Positions 11,601 through 22,198 of a stretch of DNA of 64,000 bases are shown here, piece after piece; position 1 is the first letter of the stretch, and every line of letters begins with the position of its first letter. The DNA is from Trissonchulus latispiculum (Eukaryota; Nematoda; Enoplea; Enoplida; Ironidae). The translations under genes and the position numbers were made by a program. The notes below the pieces were generated by a model. It was not told the DNA's origin. It worked only from the letters and a program-made list of their open reading frames with translations, and did no database searches. The stretch is taken from positions 20,996 to 84,995 of the forward strand of contig JASAND010000808.1 of assembly GCA_030248195.1 (NCBI GenBank). Direction: 5' to 3'.

Positions 11601-13537
11601 GAGAATACTCAATGCAAAGTTGCGAAATTTTGTGTCACCGCACATTTAATGGATTTTCTTGACCGTTAAGACCTGCTGAGCCAAATCCCAAAAAATGTCC
11701 CTCGGCCCACATGTCCTTTATAGGTCGGCGCAAGAAAAAATTTTGGCCGATTCCACAGTTTTGAGAAATCGATGTTCAAAAATTTTTGGTCTATATTCAG
11801 CCTGTCAGATGTCAGTATGTCAGAAAATTTTCGCTATTTTTTGCGGATTTTTACTAGTTTCGTTCTGTCATGAGAATCTACAGATTATAAGCTTTAAAAT
11901 GATGTAAATTTCCTATTCCTTAAAATTTTCCTCCCAACAGGTTCCACAGTTTGCTTAAAGTAATGCTTGACAGTTTCTTAAGCATTCTTAAGAAGTTCTT
12001 CTCAGGTAAACTTTGCTTAGGCGTTTACTCTACGTTCGTAGGTTTTAATTCAATCGTTCTTTTCTGTAATTATCTTCGTAGGCTAATTCGATTCAGAAGT
12101 TGCATCAGGACACAAGAACCCTGGAAGCAGAAAATAGAACCATGCTCAAGGAATTGGATCTCCACAAAGCTAAGCAAGGTCTATAATTTATAGTTTCTGA
12201 AATGGCACTTTGCATTTTGCCAGATTTTGAGATTTTTTGGAGATTGGCGTAGAATATGTGTTTTTTAAGAAATTGCGATTGCAAAGGCCTTGTTGCTAAT
12301 GTTTTAGCGGCCAAGTTGCCAGCACTTAACTAAAGCTTTCTCAGTGCATGGTTGCAATTATATACTTGATTGCTTTTAGTCAGTGCTGCGACAATGTATC
12401 ACAATCAGGCATTGCATGGAAAGGGGCCGCCTGGCCTTGATGAGGACAGTGGAGACTACAGTTCTAAGCATTGTCATCGCGGGTTTGGTAGGTTTGCTTT
12501 TACTTTGTGTCTATATAGGTGTTTGGCGGTTCCTGGGATGTTAGCATGTGCGTACATACATAGATGTAAAGCAGTGCAGCCTTACACTACTTTATGTGCA
12601 GGAGGCAGCGTGGCAGCCTCTCTATTTTACTTTATTTCGAGACGTATATATTTAGGCAGGTAAGGCTATTTGGAACACCTGCTATTTTAAGTTGTAACGT
12701 TTGGTTGCAAGGCAAAATGTTTACACAATGCGACAGTAGACACGACGGTCCTCGACTTCGCCTTTTCCCAGATAAGTGTTTTCAAAAACAACTTTTTAGG
12801 TGTTGACATTCGTCTTTGAGAGAAGATTTCTGTGGCACGGCAGGACCGCACACATTTAAATTTATTATCCTCATCCAAGACCCGCCTGTGCAGAAGACTA
12901 TTTTTATATTTGCTCATATGTATCATTTATTTCGCACTCATCATGAATGCTGTTTTTTTTAGATTCCAAAGGTCCATCTCCAGCCCTAATGAAGCGCCTC
13001 ACCTCCGGGAAATTTCGAACGGCCCTCCTGTCGCCCTGTCTGACACTGATGGGTCAGACGGCCGTTGATCAGGCAGCCGTAGAAGAGCCAATCCTTCACT
13101 CCTCATCGGATCTTCAGATCTCTACTGATCCTCCTTCTTCTTCAGCTGTCGGTTTGGAAAATCCCAACAATCCGACAGGTGCTGCTGGCAATCAATGGGC
13201 CTGTCCTGGCTGCACTTTCCTAAACCATGGAGATTTGTCCTACTGTGAGATGTGCGATACGCCACAAGTTCAAGGTACTGCTGGTGCAGGGGAGGACGTA
13301 TCCGATCTCGGCCCGGCCCCCTGTCGTCGGCATCGTTCAGCTGGACAGCTGAGCGCCCAGAAAGGGTTCATCTGCTACTGTTGCGATGATGAACCCCCTC
13401 CTTCTACTTCTTCTTCTTCTTCTTCGGCTATCCTTGCCACAGGTCAGTCACTACCGGAGGGCCTTCCCACTGCCGTCACCTCGCCCACTTCTGCTAGTGC
13501 AAGCACTGTCACCTGTACGCTTGCTACAGACGACTGA
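8255..13537 (+). CDS. TAB2/TAB3-like TAK1-binding adaptor (7 exons)
   Basis: Exons are 8255-8368, 8665-9040, 9417-10472, 10682-10836, 12082-12178, 12380-12487 and 12963-13537. All have AG/GT borders, the phases fit, and the sum is 2481 nt (826 residues plus stop). Exons 1-2 together give a degenerate CUE-like helix (AEDCLKAFSNDPCLY). Exon 3 encodes a Ser/Pro-rich linker with NITVSP, as in TAB2. Exon 4 gives the start of the coiled coil (HQAARKK...ELEKSLLGRRKL), matching the TAK1-binding coiled coil of TAB2/3, and exon 5 continues it. Exon 7 has an NZF zinc finger (WACPGCTFLNH...CEMC) with the ThrPhe pair that contacts ubiquitin. TAB2/3 link Lys63 ubiquitin chains to TAK1 in NF-kB and JNK signalling. 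Unusual: about 90 Ser-rich residues follow the NZF, which is C-terminal in vertebrate TAB2/3. The start ATG is the best in-frame choice but unproven, and the exon-5 donor (GTCTAT) is weak. Confidence 0.85.
8572..8631. repeat. (TA)n microsatellite
   Basis: About 30 TA dinucleotides in intron 1 of the TAB-like gene, ending 33 bp before the exon-2 acceptor. Open frames across it encode only Tyr-Ile repeats. Confidence 0.97.
10983..11926. mobile_element. Possible TTAA-flanked element in TAB intron 4
   Basis: The left end TTAAGGTGCTGGT and an internal CAGTCCCG...TTTTTACG motif are shared with the element at 14008-14832. The right end is tentatively the CCTTAA at 11921-11926. No ORF of note. Ends are weakly supported and the copy looks old. 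Confidence 0.35.
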
Positions 13538-13731
13538 CCGCCTATCTAAGCAGAGCATACGATATATATCTCTTCTATGGACTACTGCCGTCTAAGGCTA
13601 GGGTGAGGAGCCTCCGTCCGTTCGTGGTTCGTCCATTCCTCTATTGTTAGCACCTGCTTTCAGCTAAGCCTCAGCTAGGAGTCACGGTTGTTGCCTAAGT
13701 TATCAAAACTTTAAGATGGTCTATAATTGAA

Positions 13732-13737
13732 AATAAA
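13732..13737 (+). promoter_or_regulatory. Poly(A) signal AATAAA
   Basis: A canonical AATAAA lies 195 bp after the stop codon of the TAB-like gene. It is the first good signal downstream and would give a 3' UTR of roughly 210-220 nt. Confidence 0.6.
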
Positions 13738-14007
13738 TAGAATAGATTATTACTGACTTCCTTATTCTCATGCAGTGCTTTCTTTAGTAGTATTTTAGTC
13801 GCTAGTCCCCGCCTCAGTTTAGTACCTTGGCTAGCTACAACGAATGAATGCAACAATCGAGTCTTCCTAGCTTTTCTGCATGATTATTGTGGACGGTGAC
13901 GGTAGCCTGTTGTATTTATCGTAGTCTTCTAACAAACTGTATTTTTGTTTGCATTAATTCTACTGAGTTCTGTACGTACTTTAGTTCTATTCAAATTAGT
14001 GTCTAAC

Positions 14008-14832
14008 GTGCTGGTTCGGGTATTTGCATCAAAGCTTTAAAGACTGTAATTTACTCAATTTTGAACTTGGATTTGCGGAAGTGTGAGAAAAGCTAACGAA
14101 GAGCGTCCAGTTCAGGCTTCGTCTTTTCCATGACTATTTTTTCTGAAACTGAAGTTTGATAAACAGACAAGCTAAATATCTTGAGAAAATGTACATTTTG
14201 TCCGATTTTGGTCAAAATTTTCAATTTTGGACGCTTATTTCATCCCCAAAAGACAAAACGCAAATCCCGGAAAAACAGCAGTGGGCAGTTGTTCCCAGAA
14301 TGCGTGCGTAAGGCCGCTTTATAATTGCTTGTGTGTGTTGACAGAAATCCAAGTTCAAAACAATCGCTTGTTATTTTCAAAATTCCGCATTTTCGGTGCA
14401 GTTCTCCGGTAGAGTTTCCATTGAGAAGTCTCCGTTGGGCACAACATTTCCATTAGGAATACAAATGTGGACAGTACTTGAGCGACGGACAAGCACTGTT
14501 GACGCTGTCGAAATCTTGCAATATTTGATTTTGGTCAGTTTTGGACCTCGAGAATTAATTGTTTAATTAACCTTTGTTATCTCTTAAACCGTTAGGAATC
14601 GAAGAGTACTTTCAAGAACAAGGCCTTGGTGAGACAATTCGGATAACTATAAATTTGACTATAAACTTGTAGGGTGACAAGTTCTGGTGGATTTTAAAGC
14701 TAATTTCTCAAAAACTCAGATTTTTACGCCGGGACTGTTTTGGAATGTTTTCCAGACCCAGGCTAAATGATGTTATTGTAGCATTATTTAGTTCTAAAGC
14801 CAAAAATATGCGAAACCGAACCAGCACCTTAA
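14008..14832. mobile_element. Decayed element with GTGCTGGTTCGG inverted ends
   Basis: GTGCTGGTTCGG near 14008 is mirrored by CCGAACCAGCACC near 14820, followed by TTAA. The interior has no coding sequence. The TTAA at the right and a near-TTAA at the left suggest a piggyBac-type target, and part of the interior is shared, inverted, with 10983-11926. Confidence 0.5.
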
Positions 14833-17016
14833 ATATCAGTCGTTTAGTTCAGTCTCAGTGCGAACTGAGCATAGTTTTTATTCTGATAACATAAAGTCTA
14901 CCTAGTGGTACACTCTTATATTTTGTAATCTTGGTGTTAGTTGGCCGTATCATTTTACGCATTTACTTTTAATCAACACTTAATCCAAAGGTTAGCGTTT
15001 AACTCAAACTTAGTATACTCAATGTATAGGTTAGCTGCTAGTCTGCTAAATTTAGTTGGTGCAAGAGATATATAAATCTCGAACTCAGCGTTGGAGTTAA
15101 AGTTAACTTATCCAATCTTGAGTTCGAGATTAACCTCAACTTAGCTTGAATTAATCCCAAAGTTGGTGCAGGTGCATGTGGGTTAATTTTAATTTAATTT
15201 TTATTTGAAATTAATATCTCATTTTTGGTTGGAAAAATTGCGCATGATCTTATACTACTGCTTTGCGTTTTACTACGTAGTCTATAGTACTGTATTATTT
15301 CGATTATATGTATTATAGTTTTTATCTCCTGTTAGTCTTCCGTTTTTTTGCAATACGTTTTACTTTCTTATAGACGATTTCTTAATTTACTGGCTATAAG
15401 CATAATATATACAAGTTTGAAATTTACTTGTCAAGATAAAATTGTATTTTAAAAACACATTACAATTAAAATTATTGGAGTAGTATAACTGTAAAATAAA
15501 ATCGGAGAGTAAAATTTGTGGAGTACAAATCAAGATTTTTCGAAATATCTTGAAGTTTAAACATCACAGGTTTCTTAAAAATTTCACTTTTAATTCCTGG
15601 CAAAAACATTGCCATTGTCGTTTTATTCAAACTGGTGTTCATTTATATCGGTGAAAACACTGACGATTTGGACCAAGTTAACTTATTTTTGGCTTTCAAA
15701 ATGCAGACAAGAATATCAAAAATTACAAAATTTCGCTAAAGTTTCGCGCAGACGAGGCCGGCCGGGTGCATCCGTAACTGCCTGTAGTATAGTATAACTT
15801 TAATATTGCAACATTTTAGTTTTTTGTTTTAGAGGTGGACGGGTGGACTCTCGTTCTTCCAAAGCCGCCTTCTGTCGACGAATCTGTCACTCCAGACTGC
15901 TCTGGCTCAGGTGACTGCTGAAGATCTACGAAATTTAGCAGCCTATCTATGTAAATGTTCATTTGACTGTGATAATTTCAGTTACATATATATGCAATGG
16001 TGAAATCCTCTGTTTTCATGTTCAAACTATGTCAAACTTACGAGTATACAATTATATACGTACAATCATAGGGGAGTGAGTTTTTGGAGGGGAATTAGAG
16101 GGTGCATCAAATGAAAACAGCTCCCCTTGACAGGGTTGGTAACCTCCGGAAGCCTGATTTTTCGTTTTTTGAGCAACAGCGAAATTTTTTGGTCTCTTTA
16201 CTTTACTCTCTCTCTCTCTCTCTCTCTCTCTCCTGCCCCCCCAAATTTCGTGTCCTGCACATGTCTGTATGCAATCAATATCTCAAGAGATTATAAAATG
16301 TTCTGGTTTCAATCTGTGTATTGTTAAGTTGGACTGATGGTACGATTCTATCACTTATCGTGTACGTATATTTAGCATGCGATTTGAGTCAGATTCATAA
16401 ATACTTTGTCTCTTTCACTGAAATTGTTTCTATGGCTATTGTTATTTATGTGTTTTACTTTATGTCGTCTTGGCGGCACTTTTTGAATTAATGCTATTGG
16501 GTCTCTAGCTTTCTTGCTTTGTATGAGTGCTTTTACCTGTTGTAGTGCTTTTGCGCATAATTATATGTTTCTTATTTAGGTGTGGTAGTACTGAAGTAAT
16601 GTAGCTGCAGTTGAGTGTTTGTTTTAAACGGACTTCAACTAGAATAATACACATATTGTTAAAATTCGCTCATTTTAATTCATACGTAGACTTAGACAGA
16701 GTACAGTTAGCTTGGTTTTTGAATTGTGTGCATTGTAATTGTTTTTGTTTGTAGCTTTTGTTTTTGTCGTAATTGTGTTAGATATCTTAATTTTAAACAG
16801 CTTTGGATTATATTTAATTGTGTATATATTTCCTCAATTAAACGGCTGGCTTCGGATAAATAAAGGATTATACGTTAAACGTTTTTACTTGTTCGTAAGG
16901 CATTCATTTACTGTTATCGAGATGACAGTGAAACCATCCGGTGAGGCTTAACGTAGTGTGAAGAAGTTAAGTGTACGATTTGCCTGCACGTGTCCTGCTT
17001 CCTTACTACTAGAAAC
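14833..17016. other. Intergenic or intronic, mostly featureless
   Basis: AT-rich sequence. Contents seen are a (CT)n run at about 16208-16232 and one small candidate exon (15833-15910). Short open frames here have no recognisable similarity or splice context. If the candidate exon belongs to the REC114-like gene, this is largely its 5' region and first intron. Confidence 0.5.
15833..15910 (+). CDS. Candidate 5' exon of the REC114-like gene
   Basis: A pyrimidine-rich tract ending TTTTGTTTTAG precedes 78 nt that read VDGWTLVLPKPPSVDES and end at CAG/GTGACT. The exon ends in phase 1. The next good acceptor, at 22166/22167, continues in the same frame into the ATG at 22199. Composition and the splice sites look exon-like, but there is no homology evidence, and the intron would be 6.3 kb with a hAT element in it. 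Confidence 0.35.
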
Positions 17017-19427
17017 TAGTCCTCGGACCGGTTCCGATTTTTGAAACCGGTTCCGGTTCCAGAGCACCGGTTCCGGTTCCGGTTCTAGCTTCCGGTTCCA
17101 ATTGAGATTTTTATAAAACGCTTATTCGAAATTTTTTAATTTTTTTATATAAGTTGGATCAAAACATGACCCAACGTTGTTATATGCTTAAGTTTATTAA
17201 TTTACGTGTAAAAAATAATTAATTTTTACTCCTGTGTTTAATAGTGTTAAAATGTGTCAAAAAGTGTAATGAATATGTAAAACGTTTGAATCCTAAACTC
17301 ATTCCTGTGTACCATGGTAATTTTGTTTAACCGTATAGGATTTAAGCATTCACGGCATGCCACAGGCACGAATTAGCTGGTTCTCATATTTATTTTGTTT
17401 GACAATTGACCAAGAATTTTGTTAATTTCTTGCAGTCCTCTCCTCTAAAAAGCGAAAAAAATTTAAAATTTCGAAAAAGTGAACAAGTGTTTCTTCACTA
17501 AGACAGACATAAGGTTAAGACTAGTATATTAAGCTTGAATTAATTTAAAAGATTGGCATTCGCAAAATAAATGCGCTGCACAGCACAAATCATAAATTTA
17601 AATACAACATCAAAACTAATTTTAAGGTGGTGGTGTCTATTTATCTATGCCGTGTTTTTGAAACCCTATATTATATAGAATTTTGTCGATATTTGGAGTT
17701 GGAAAAAATCTACATACATATAATTTAATGCTTACAACGAGTACATTCACGATTCCCCTCATTATATGCGACTAGTGAAATTTCTGATACACTATTCAAT
17801 CATAAACCTTCGATCTTTACATGCAGTCTCAAAACTGCAGAAGTGTTTTTCGGTGAAATCTCCAGTTTTCGCAGTAAACTTTATCTAATATCTAATTGAT
17901 GTTGGCAAATAGCAAATTTGAGGTGGCAAAATGTGCAATAGAACAAGTTTAAATAAACCAAAATTGTCTTGTACTTCATTTTGAATAAACTAATTTCATT
18001 AAACTGGCAACCGTTCTGGCTTATATACTAACTTAACCGTTAGAAATAGCGCAATGCTTTTAAAAATGTTCGTTTTCATTTTGGTGCCCTGATTCCAGTA
18101 AAAATGACCACTTTTGCGACTCTACTGTGTACTAAGGTCCTTCTCGCGATTGGGAAGAGTAGAATAGATGAGAGGAAGTTTTTAACCCTTTCCATGAATG
18201 CGCATTGTTAAATTTAACTCTGCCTGTTAATCTTAACTCTGCAGGGTTTAAAATATAAAGGTTAAAAGAGTTAAAGCTGGCAGAGTCAAAACTAACTCTG
18301 TGCATTCGCTAAAATAATTAAAAGAGTTAAAACTGGGAGTTAAAAGTGACAATGCATACATGCGTGAAAAGTGTTAAAATAATAATATTTCCTTTCGCAA
18401 TCCTTTCCAACTTTTCACCATTTGAGATATTTGAAAAAGAAACTTCCAAACATTTGAAAAATTTTAAACAAAATGACTATAGGACTAGAAATGAAGATAT
18501 TTATTCATTTCATTAATTATTAATAATCGGTTTCATTCATTAATGAACATTTTATTTCATCTCCACTCCAATGCAGGCTGCCGGTATTAGGAAAGTGGAC
18601 TATTCCCTCTGTGTAACTTTCAGTTTGTAAACGATTTTGCTGAAATTTAGCACAGATGCATTTCAACAACTTATTAAAATTATTATTAATTTATTAATAA
18701 TAATATTATTATTATTATTAATTATTTGCCAATCTGCAGCAAAATTTTAAAATTTTAAGCTTCCAAGGGGTACACAACAGTCTAAGAGGAACAAACCAAA
18801 GTTTTTTCTATGATTTTCCTGAAACGTTGTATATGTAGTACAGGAAGTTTCAGAGTTCGCTGAAAACAAATCCGAAGACAGTTTTCGGCCAGGTTCTCGT
18901 TATCGTTGTCTCCACTGCGAGATTATGCGGAAATCTATATGACCAATTCTAATATTCAGTAAAAACTTTAGACATCAAGGTTAGTTTCCAGGTATCTGTT
19001 AGAAAAAGACTATCGTAAGCTATATTTTGATGTAAACATGGTTTTTTAACTAGAAGTAGACAATTAGTATTAATGCTTCAAAGTTGATGACTCCAAAAAA
19101 TCAGCTCAAAAGTAATTGCATAACTTACCAACATATGTACAAGAAAAAGTTATACTCTTACTTACTTCCAGGAAACCACATTCAAAGGATAGGGAAATTT
19201 TCAGAATTTCCTGACTAAAAGTTCACATTTAAAGGCTAGAGAAATTTTGAAAATTTGCAGGCTGAAAACTGAATTTTTGGTTATATTTTTCAAGTCATCT
19301 GAGACAAATTACACTGGAACCGGTCCGGTTACAAATGCTACCGGTTCCGGTTCCGGTTCCAAAAATCCTTCCGGTTCCGGTTCCGGTTCCGGTTCTACCG
19401 GTTCCAGTGGAACCGTTCCGAGCACTA
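17017..19427. mobile_element. hAT-like non-autonomous DNA transposon, 2.4 kb
   Basis: Terminal inverted repeats start TAGTCCTCGGACCGGTTCC on the left and, read inward, TAGTGCTCGGAACGGTTCC on the right. The 8-bp target duplication CTAGAAAC is exact (17009-17016 and 19428-19435). Both ends carry arrays of the hexamer CGGTTC (17030-17100 and 19318-19412), which resemble the subterminal transposase-binding repeats of hAT elements. No transposase ORF is visible. A TTAA-flanked MITE and an (ATT)n-rich tract near 18670-18725 lie inside. Confidence 0.88.
18182..18377. mobile_element. piggyBac-like MITE nested in the hAT element
   Basis: TTAA occurs at both ends. The inverted ends read TTAACCCTTTCCATGAATG on the left and TTAACACTTTTCACGCATG on the right, read inward. 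About 196 bp, AT-rich, non-coding. It resembles the ends of the elements at 20379 and 56622 (TTAACCCTTTC). Confidence 0.65.
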
Positions 19428-19559
19428 CTAGAAACATGAACCAAATGTGGGGATTCGTTTTGGTCTATTATTGTTGGTTAATGATTAATGTTCAAATAAA
19501 GATGAGATCTGGTGAACCTTTTTAGCGCTCTGACACCTTCAGCGCAATTCCGCTTCAAA

Positions 19560-20378
19560 AATTCGACATCTCCGTTCAGTAGAGTTTTTGCCAATTGCTA
19601 GCTGCCTAGCCATGCCTACATTCATTGAAGTAGACTCGTGCTCTACATTTTCGCTTTGTGAAGGAGGTTCTAGCTACTGCTAAGTGCTATCCCGGAGGCT
19701 GATATGATAGAAAATGTAGCATAAACACGACCAAAAGTTTTCCCAGCAATTTTGGTGCATTTAATATACATGCTAGTGGGTTACCTGTCAGTTGGCGGAT
19801 GTATTTTACACAAAAATGCCCATTGGCTCTATTTGTCCCGATTGCTGCTTTTTAGCTAAAGTTGTCATTTGCCAAAGTCGGCAAAAACCAGGTTGCGCAT
19901 ATATTTTAGCTAATTTCTCCATTACGAAGAGTGATTTTATAACTGAAAAAGGGTCCTCTCAGTATTTGGTAGAGGTGTCGAATGAAATAATCAATGTCTC
20001 TCGAAAAAGTTTACTCCAGTCTCCAAAAAATCTGGAAGATCACTCCTAAAATGCAATATATAAAAACTTTCTGGGAAACCAAATTGGATTCATTGTATTC
20101 ATTAAAACGAGAAAATGTTAAGCTACATTTTTATGTAAAAATGAGTTCTTAACTCCAAGTAATGAATGAGTAATCGTTGTTCAAACCTTTTGTCTCCAAA
20201 AGGAATCACCACCTTGAGTAGAGGCTAAAATAGATATTCTGGGTGAGAAGAACAAGAGGTGCTCTTTTAATTCATGATAGTTTTCTGTGATTTGGATTGT
20301 CAAACATTTTGTGCTTTCAGTGCTTTTCAATCAGAGCACCTTGCAAATGCTTTTTGGTCTAAAATTTGGTTAAATAAA
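19560..20378. repeat. Dispersed repeat, also at 55.78-56.62 kb
   Basis: Long stretches match 55780-56621 in the same orientation with scattered differences. Both copies continue into the same TTAA-flanked element. The 85-codon frame at 19792-20049 is broken in the other copy and is not a credible gene. Confidence 0.75.
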
Positions 20379-20988
20379 TTAACCCTTTCGTGACAGGATT
20401 TTCTTAGAGGCAGCGGTTGAAAACGACCGGTTTTACATTTTCGGTTGCCGTTTTTGGCTGGAAGCACCTAAAGAGATGGGACCACCACCAATCGATAGAG
20501 AATTGATTGCTCTTCATTTTATAATTCAATATTGAAAGGTCCCCGATGCACCCAAAAAAAGTTAGGAGCCGTCAAAGTTGGAAAAAGTTGGAATTTCCGC
20601 GAAACTGTCACTGCTGAAAATCAGCTAATTTGATTTTTGCAGCAAAGTGTGCTTCTGAGACAGTGAAAGCTGTACGTTAAAAGAATCAGCTAGACCGCTC
20701 ATTTTTTCAGCTGAAGTGGTATCTTTGCCGATCATCTCCAGTAGGAGCTGGACTCGCTTGAATTAAATACCAAACTACGGCTCCGAGTTTTCAAAATTTC
20801 AAAAGTCATCTAATTGCCATAGGGACTTTATTTGCTTAGCTACCTTTAAAATGTTTTGCAAAACTGTGGCCCCGGACTTGGCGAAGAAGGACGCTGTACT
20901 CAGCAATGAAAGCATAGGCTGCTTCGACAAAAAGATTGCACAGGACCAAGGATGTCTCATATGTGATCCTTGGTCAAGAAAGGGTTAA
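20379..20988. mobile_element. piggyBac-like MITE, 610 bp
   Basis: TTAA lies at both ends. The inverted ends are TTAACCCTTTCGTGACAGG and, read inward from the right, TTAACCCTTTCTTGACC. A hairpin (GACCAAGGAT with ATCCTTGGTC) lies just inside the right end. There is no transposase. The same element sits in the paralogous repeat at 56622-57207, so insertion preceded that duplication. Confidence 0.75.
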
Positions 20989-21158
20989 GGTTTAATTTTA
21001 TAAGTGAATTATCTTGAACATATTTCTAGTTTTGTGTAAAGATCAGTCTTGTCAGAAAGGTTGTAGGATTGTTATTCGAACGTTTTTTTTCACCCTTGAG
21101 TCAAAGTCCTTACTAATTTAATTTAAATTCTGTATGCTCCCTTACTGTGCTTACTTTT

Positions 21159-21833
21159 GGGGGGGGGTCCATTTGTTGGTCATTTTTTACTTTCTCCGGT
21201 CTCGCTGATTTTTACATATTTTATTGTCCAAACGGTATATTTTAACGAGTTTTTAAAATTTAAGTCGTAAGCCTTACGGTTATTGAGTTATTTCACCTCA
21301 AATTTGCGATCTCATATTGTGTTAAAAATAGGAAATTTAAAAAGCAGCAGTTGCTTTTCGCGTGCGCCAGAGAAATCTCACGAATGGCAAAATCGATCAC
21401 GCCAAGCTTTAGATCATGTGATATCCATGTTTCCGTACTGTGATTTATAGGGATCAGAATTTTAAGTTAGGCCTTTAAAACTTTTTAATGAATTTTTGAA
21501 GTATTAAAATTTGAATTGGTACCAAATTTTAAAAAATCATTAAATTTTTTAAAGACGTAATTTAAAATTCTGATTCCTAGTAATCACAGTCCGAAAACAG
21601 AAATCATCTGATATAGAGCTAGGCGTGATCCATTTTGCCATTCATGAAATTTCTCGTAACTCCAAGTACCTAACACCTTTTTTAATTTGCTTATGTTTAA
21701 CACATGAGATCTCAACTTTGAGGTGAAATATCGCAATAACCGTAAGACTTAAAAACTCGTTCAAATATACCCTTTTGACAATAAAATACGTAAAAATCAG
21801 CGAGATCGGAGAAATTAGAAAAAATGGACCCCC
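21159..21833. mobile_element. Foldback element with GGGGGTCCA ends
   Basis: The left half (from GGGGGTCCATTTG) and the right half (ending AAATGGACCCCC) are diverged reverse complements over most of their length, so the whole unit can fold on itself. Related units are at about 25905-26536 and 39142-40383. No ORF beyond short chance frames. Target duplication not recognised in this copy. Confidence 0.65.
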
Positions 21834-22198
21834 TTATGCTCCCATTAGCTGTGCCTTGACATTGTTTTTTCTCATTGTACGCTGTATTATGTCTGCAAAG
21901 CACATATCCGTGGGTGTCTATTAGTAAATGCCAATTACCTAAAATTTAATATTCTTTAATTCAAATTTTTGATCTTTTGATTTCAGACTGCTAAGGGGCC
22001 CTAAAATATTTAGAATGATTTTTGTTTCGCAAATATTTATAAGTTTTGCAAATAATTATTGCCGACAGAATCGAATTTACACAAATTAGTGTCACAGCCC
22101 ATCCTGTTTATGAAAAACAGCACGTGAAGGTCTGCCTTCGTCTTACGTTTTCTTTTTATTTTTAAGTCTATTCCACCTGCCTATCCGAACAATTGAAA

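Noticed and set aside
11941..11960. Micro-exon of the TAB-like gene after CCCAACAG
   Set aside because: A 9-nt exon would keep the frame, but there is no support, and exon 4 joins exon 5 in phase without it.
16102..16327. Two overlapping frames with Leu-Ser repeats
   Set aside because: They translate a (CT)n run and have no splice or homology support.
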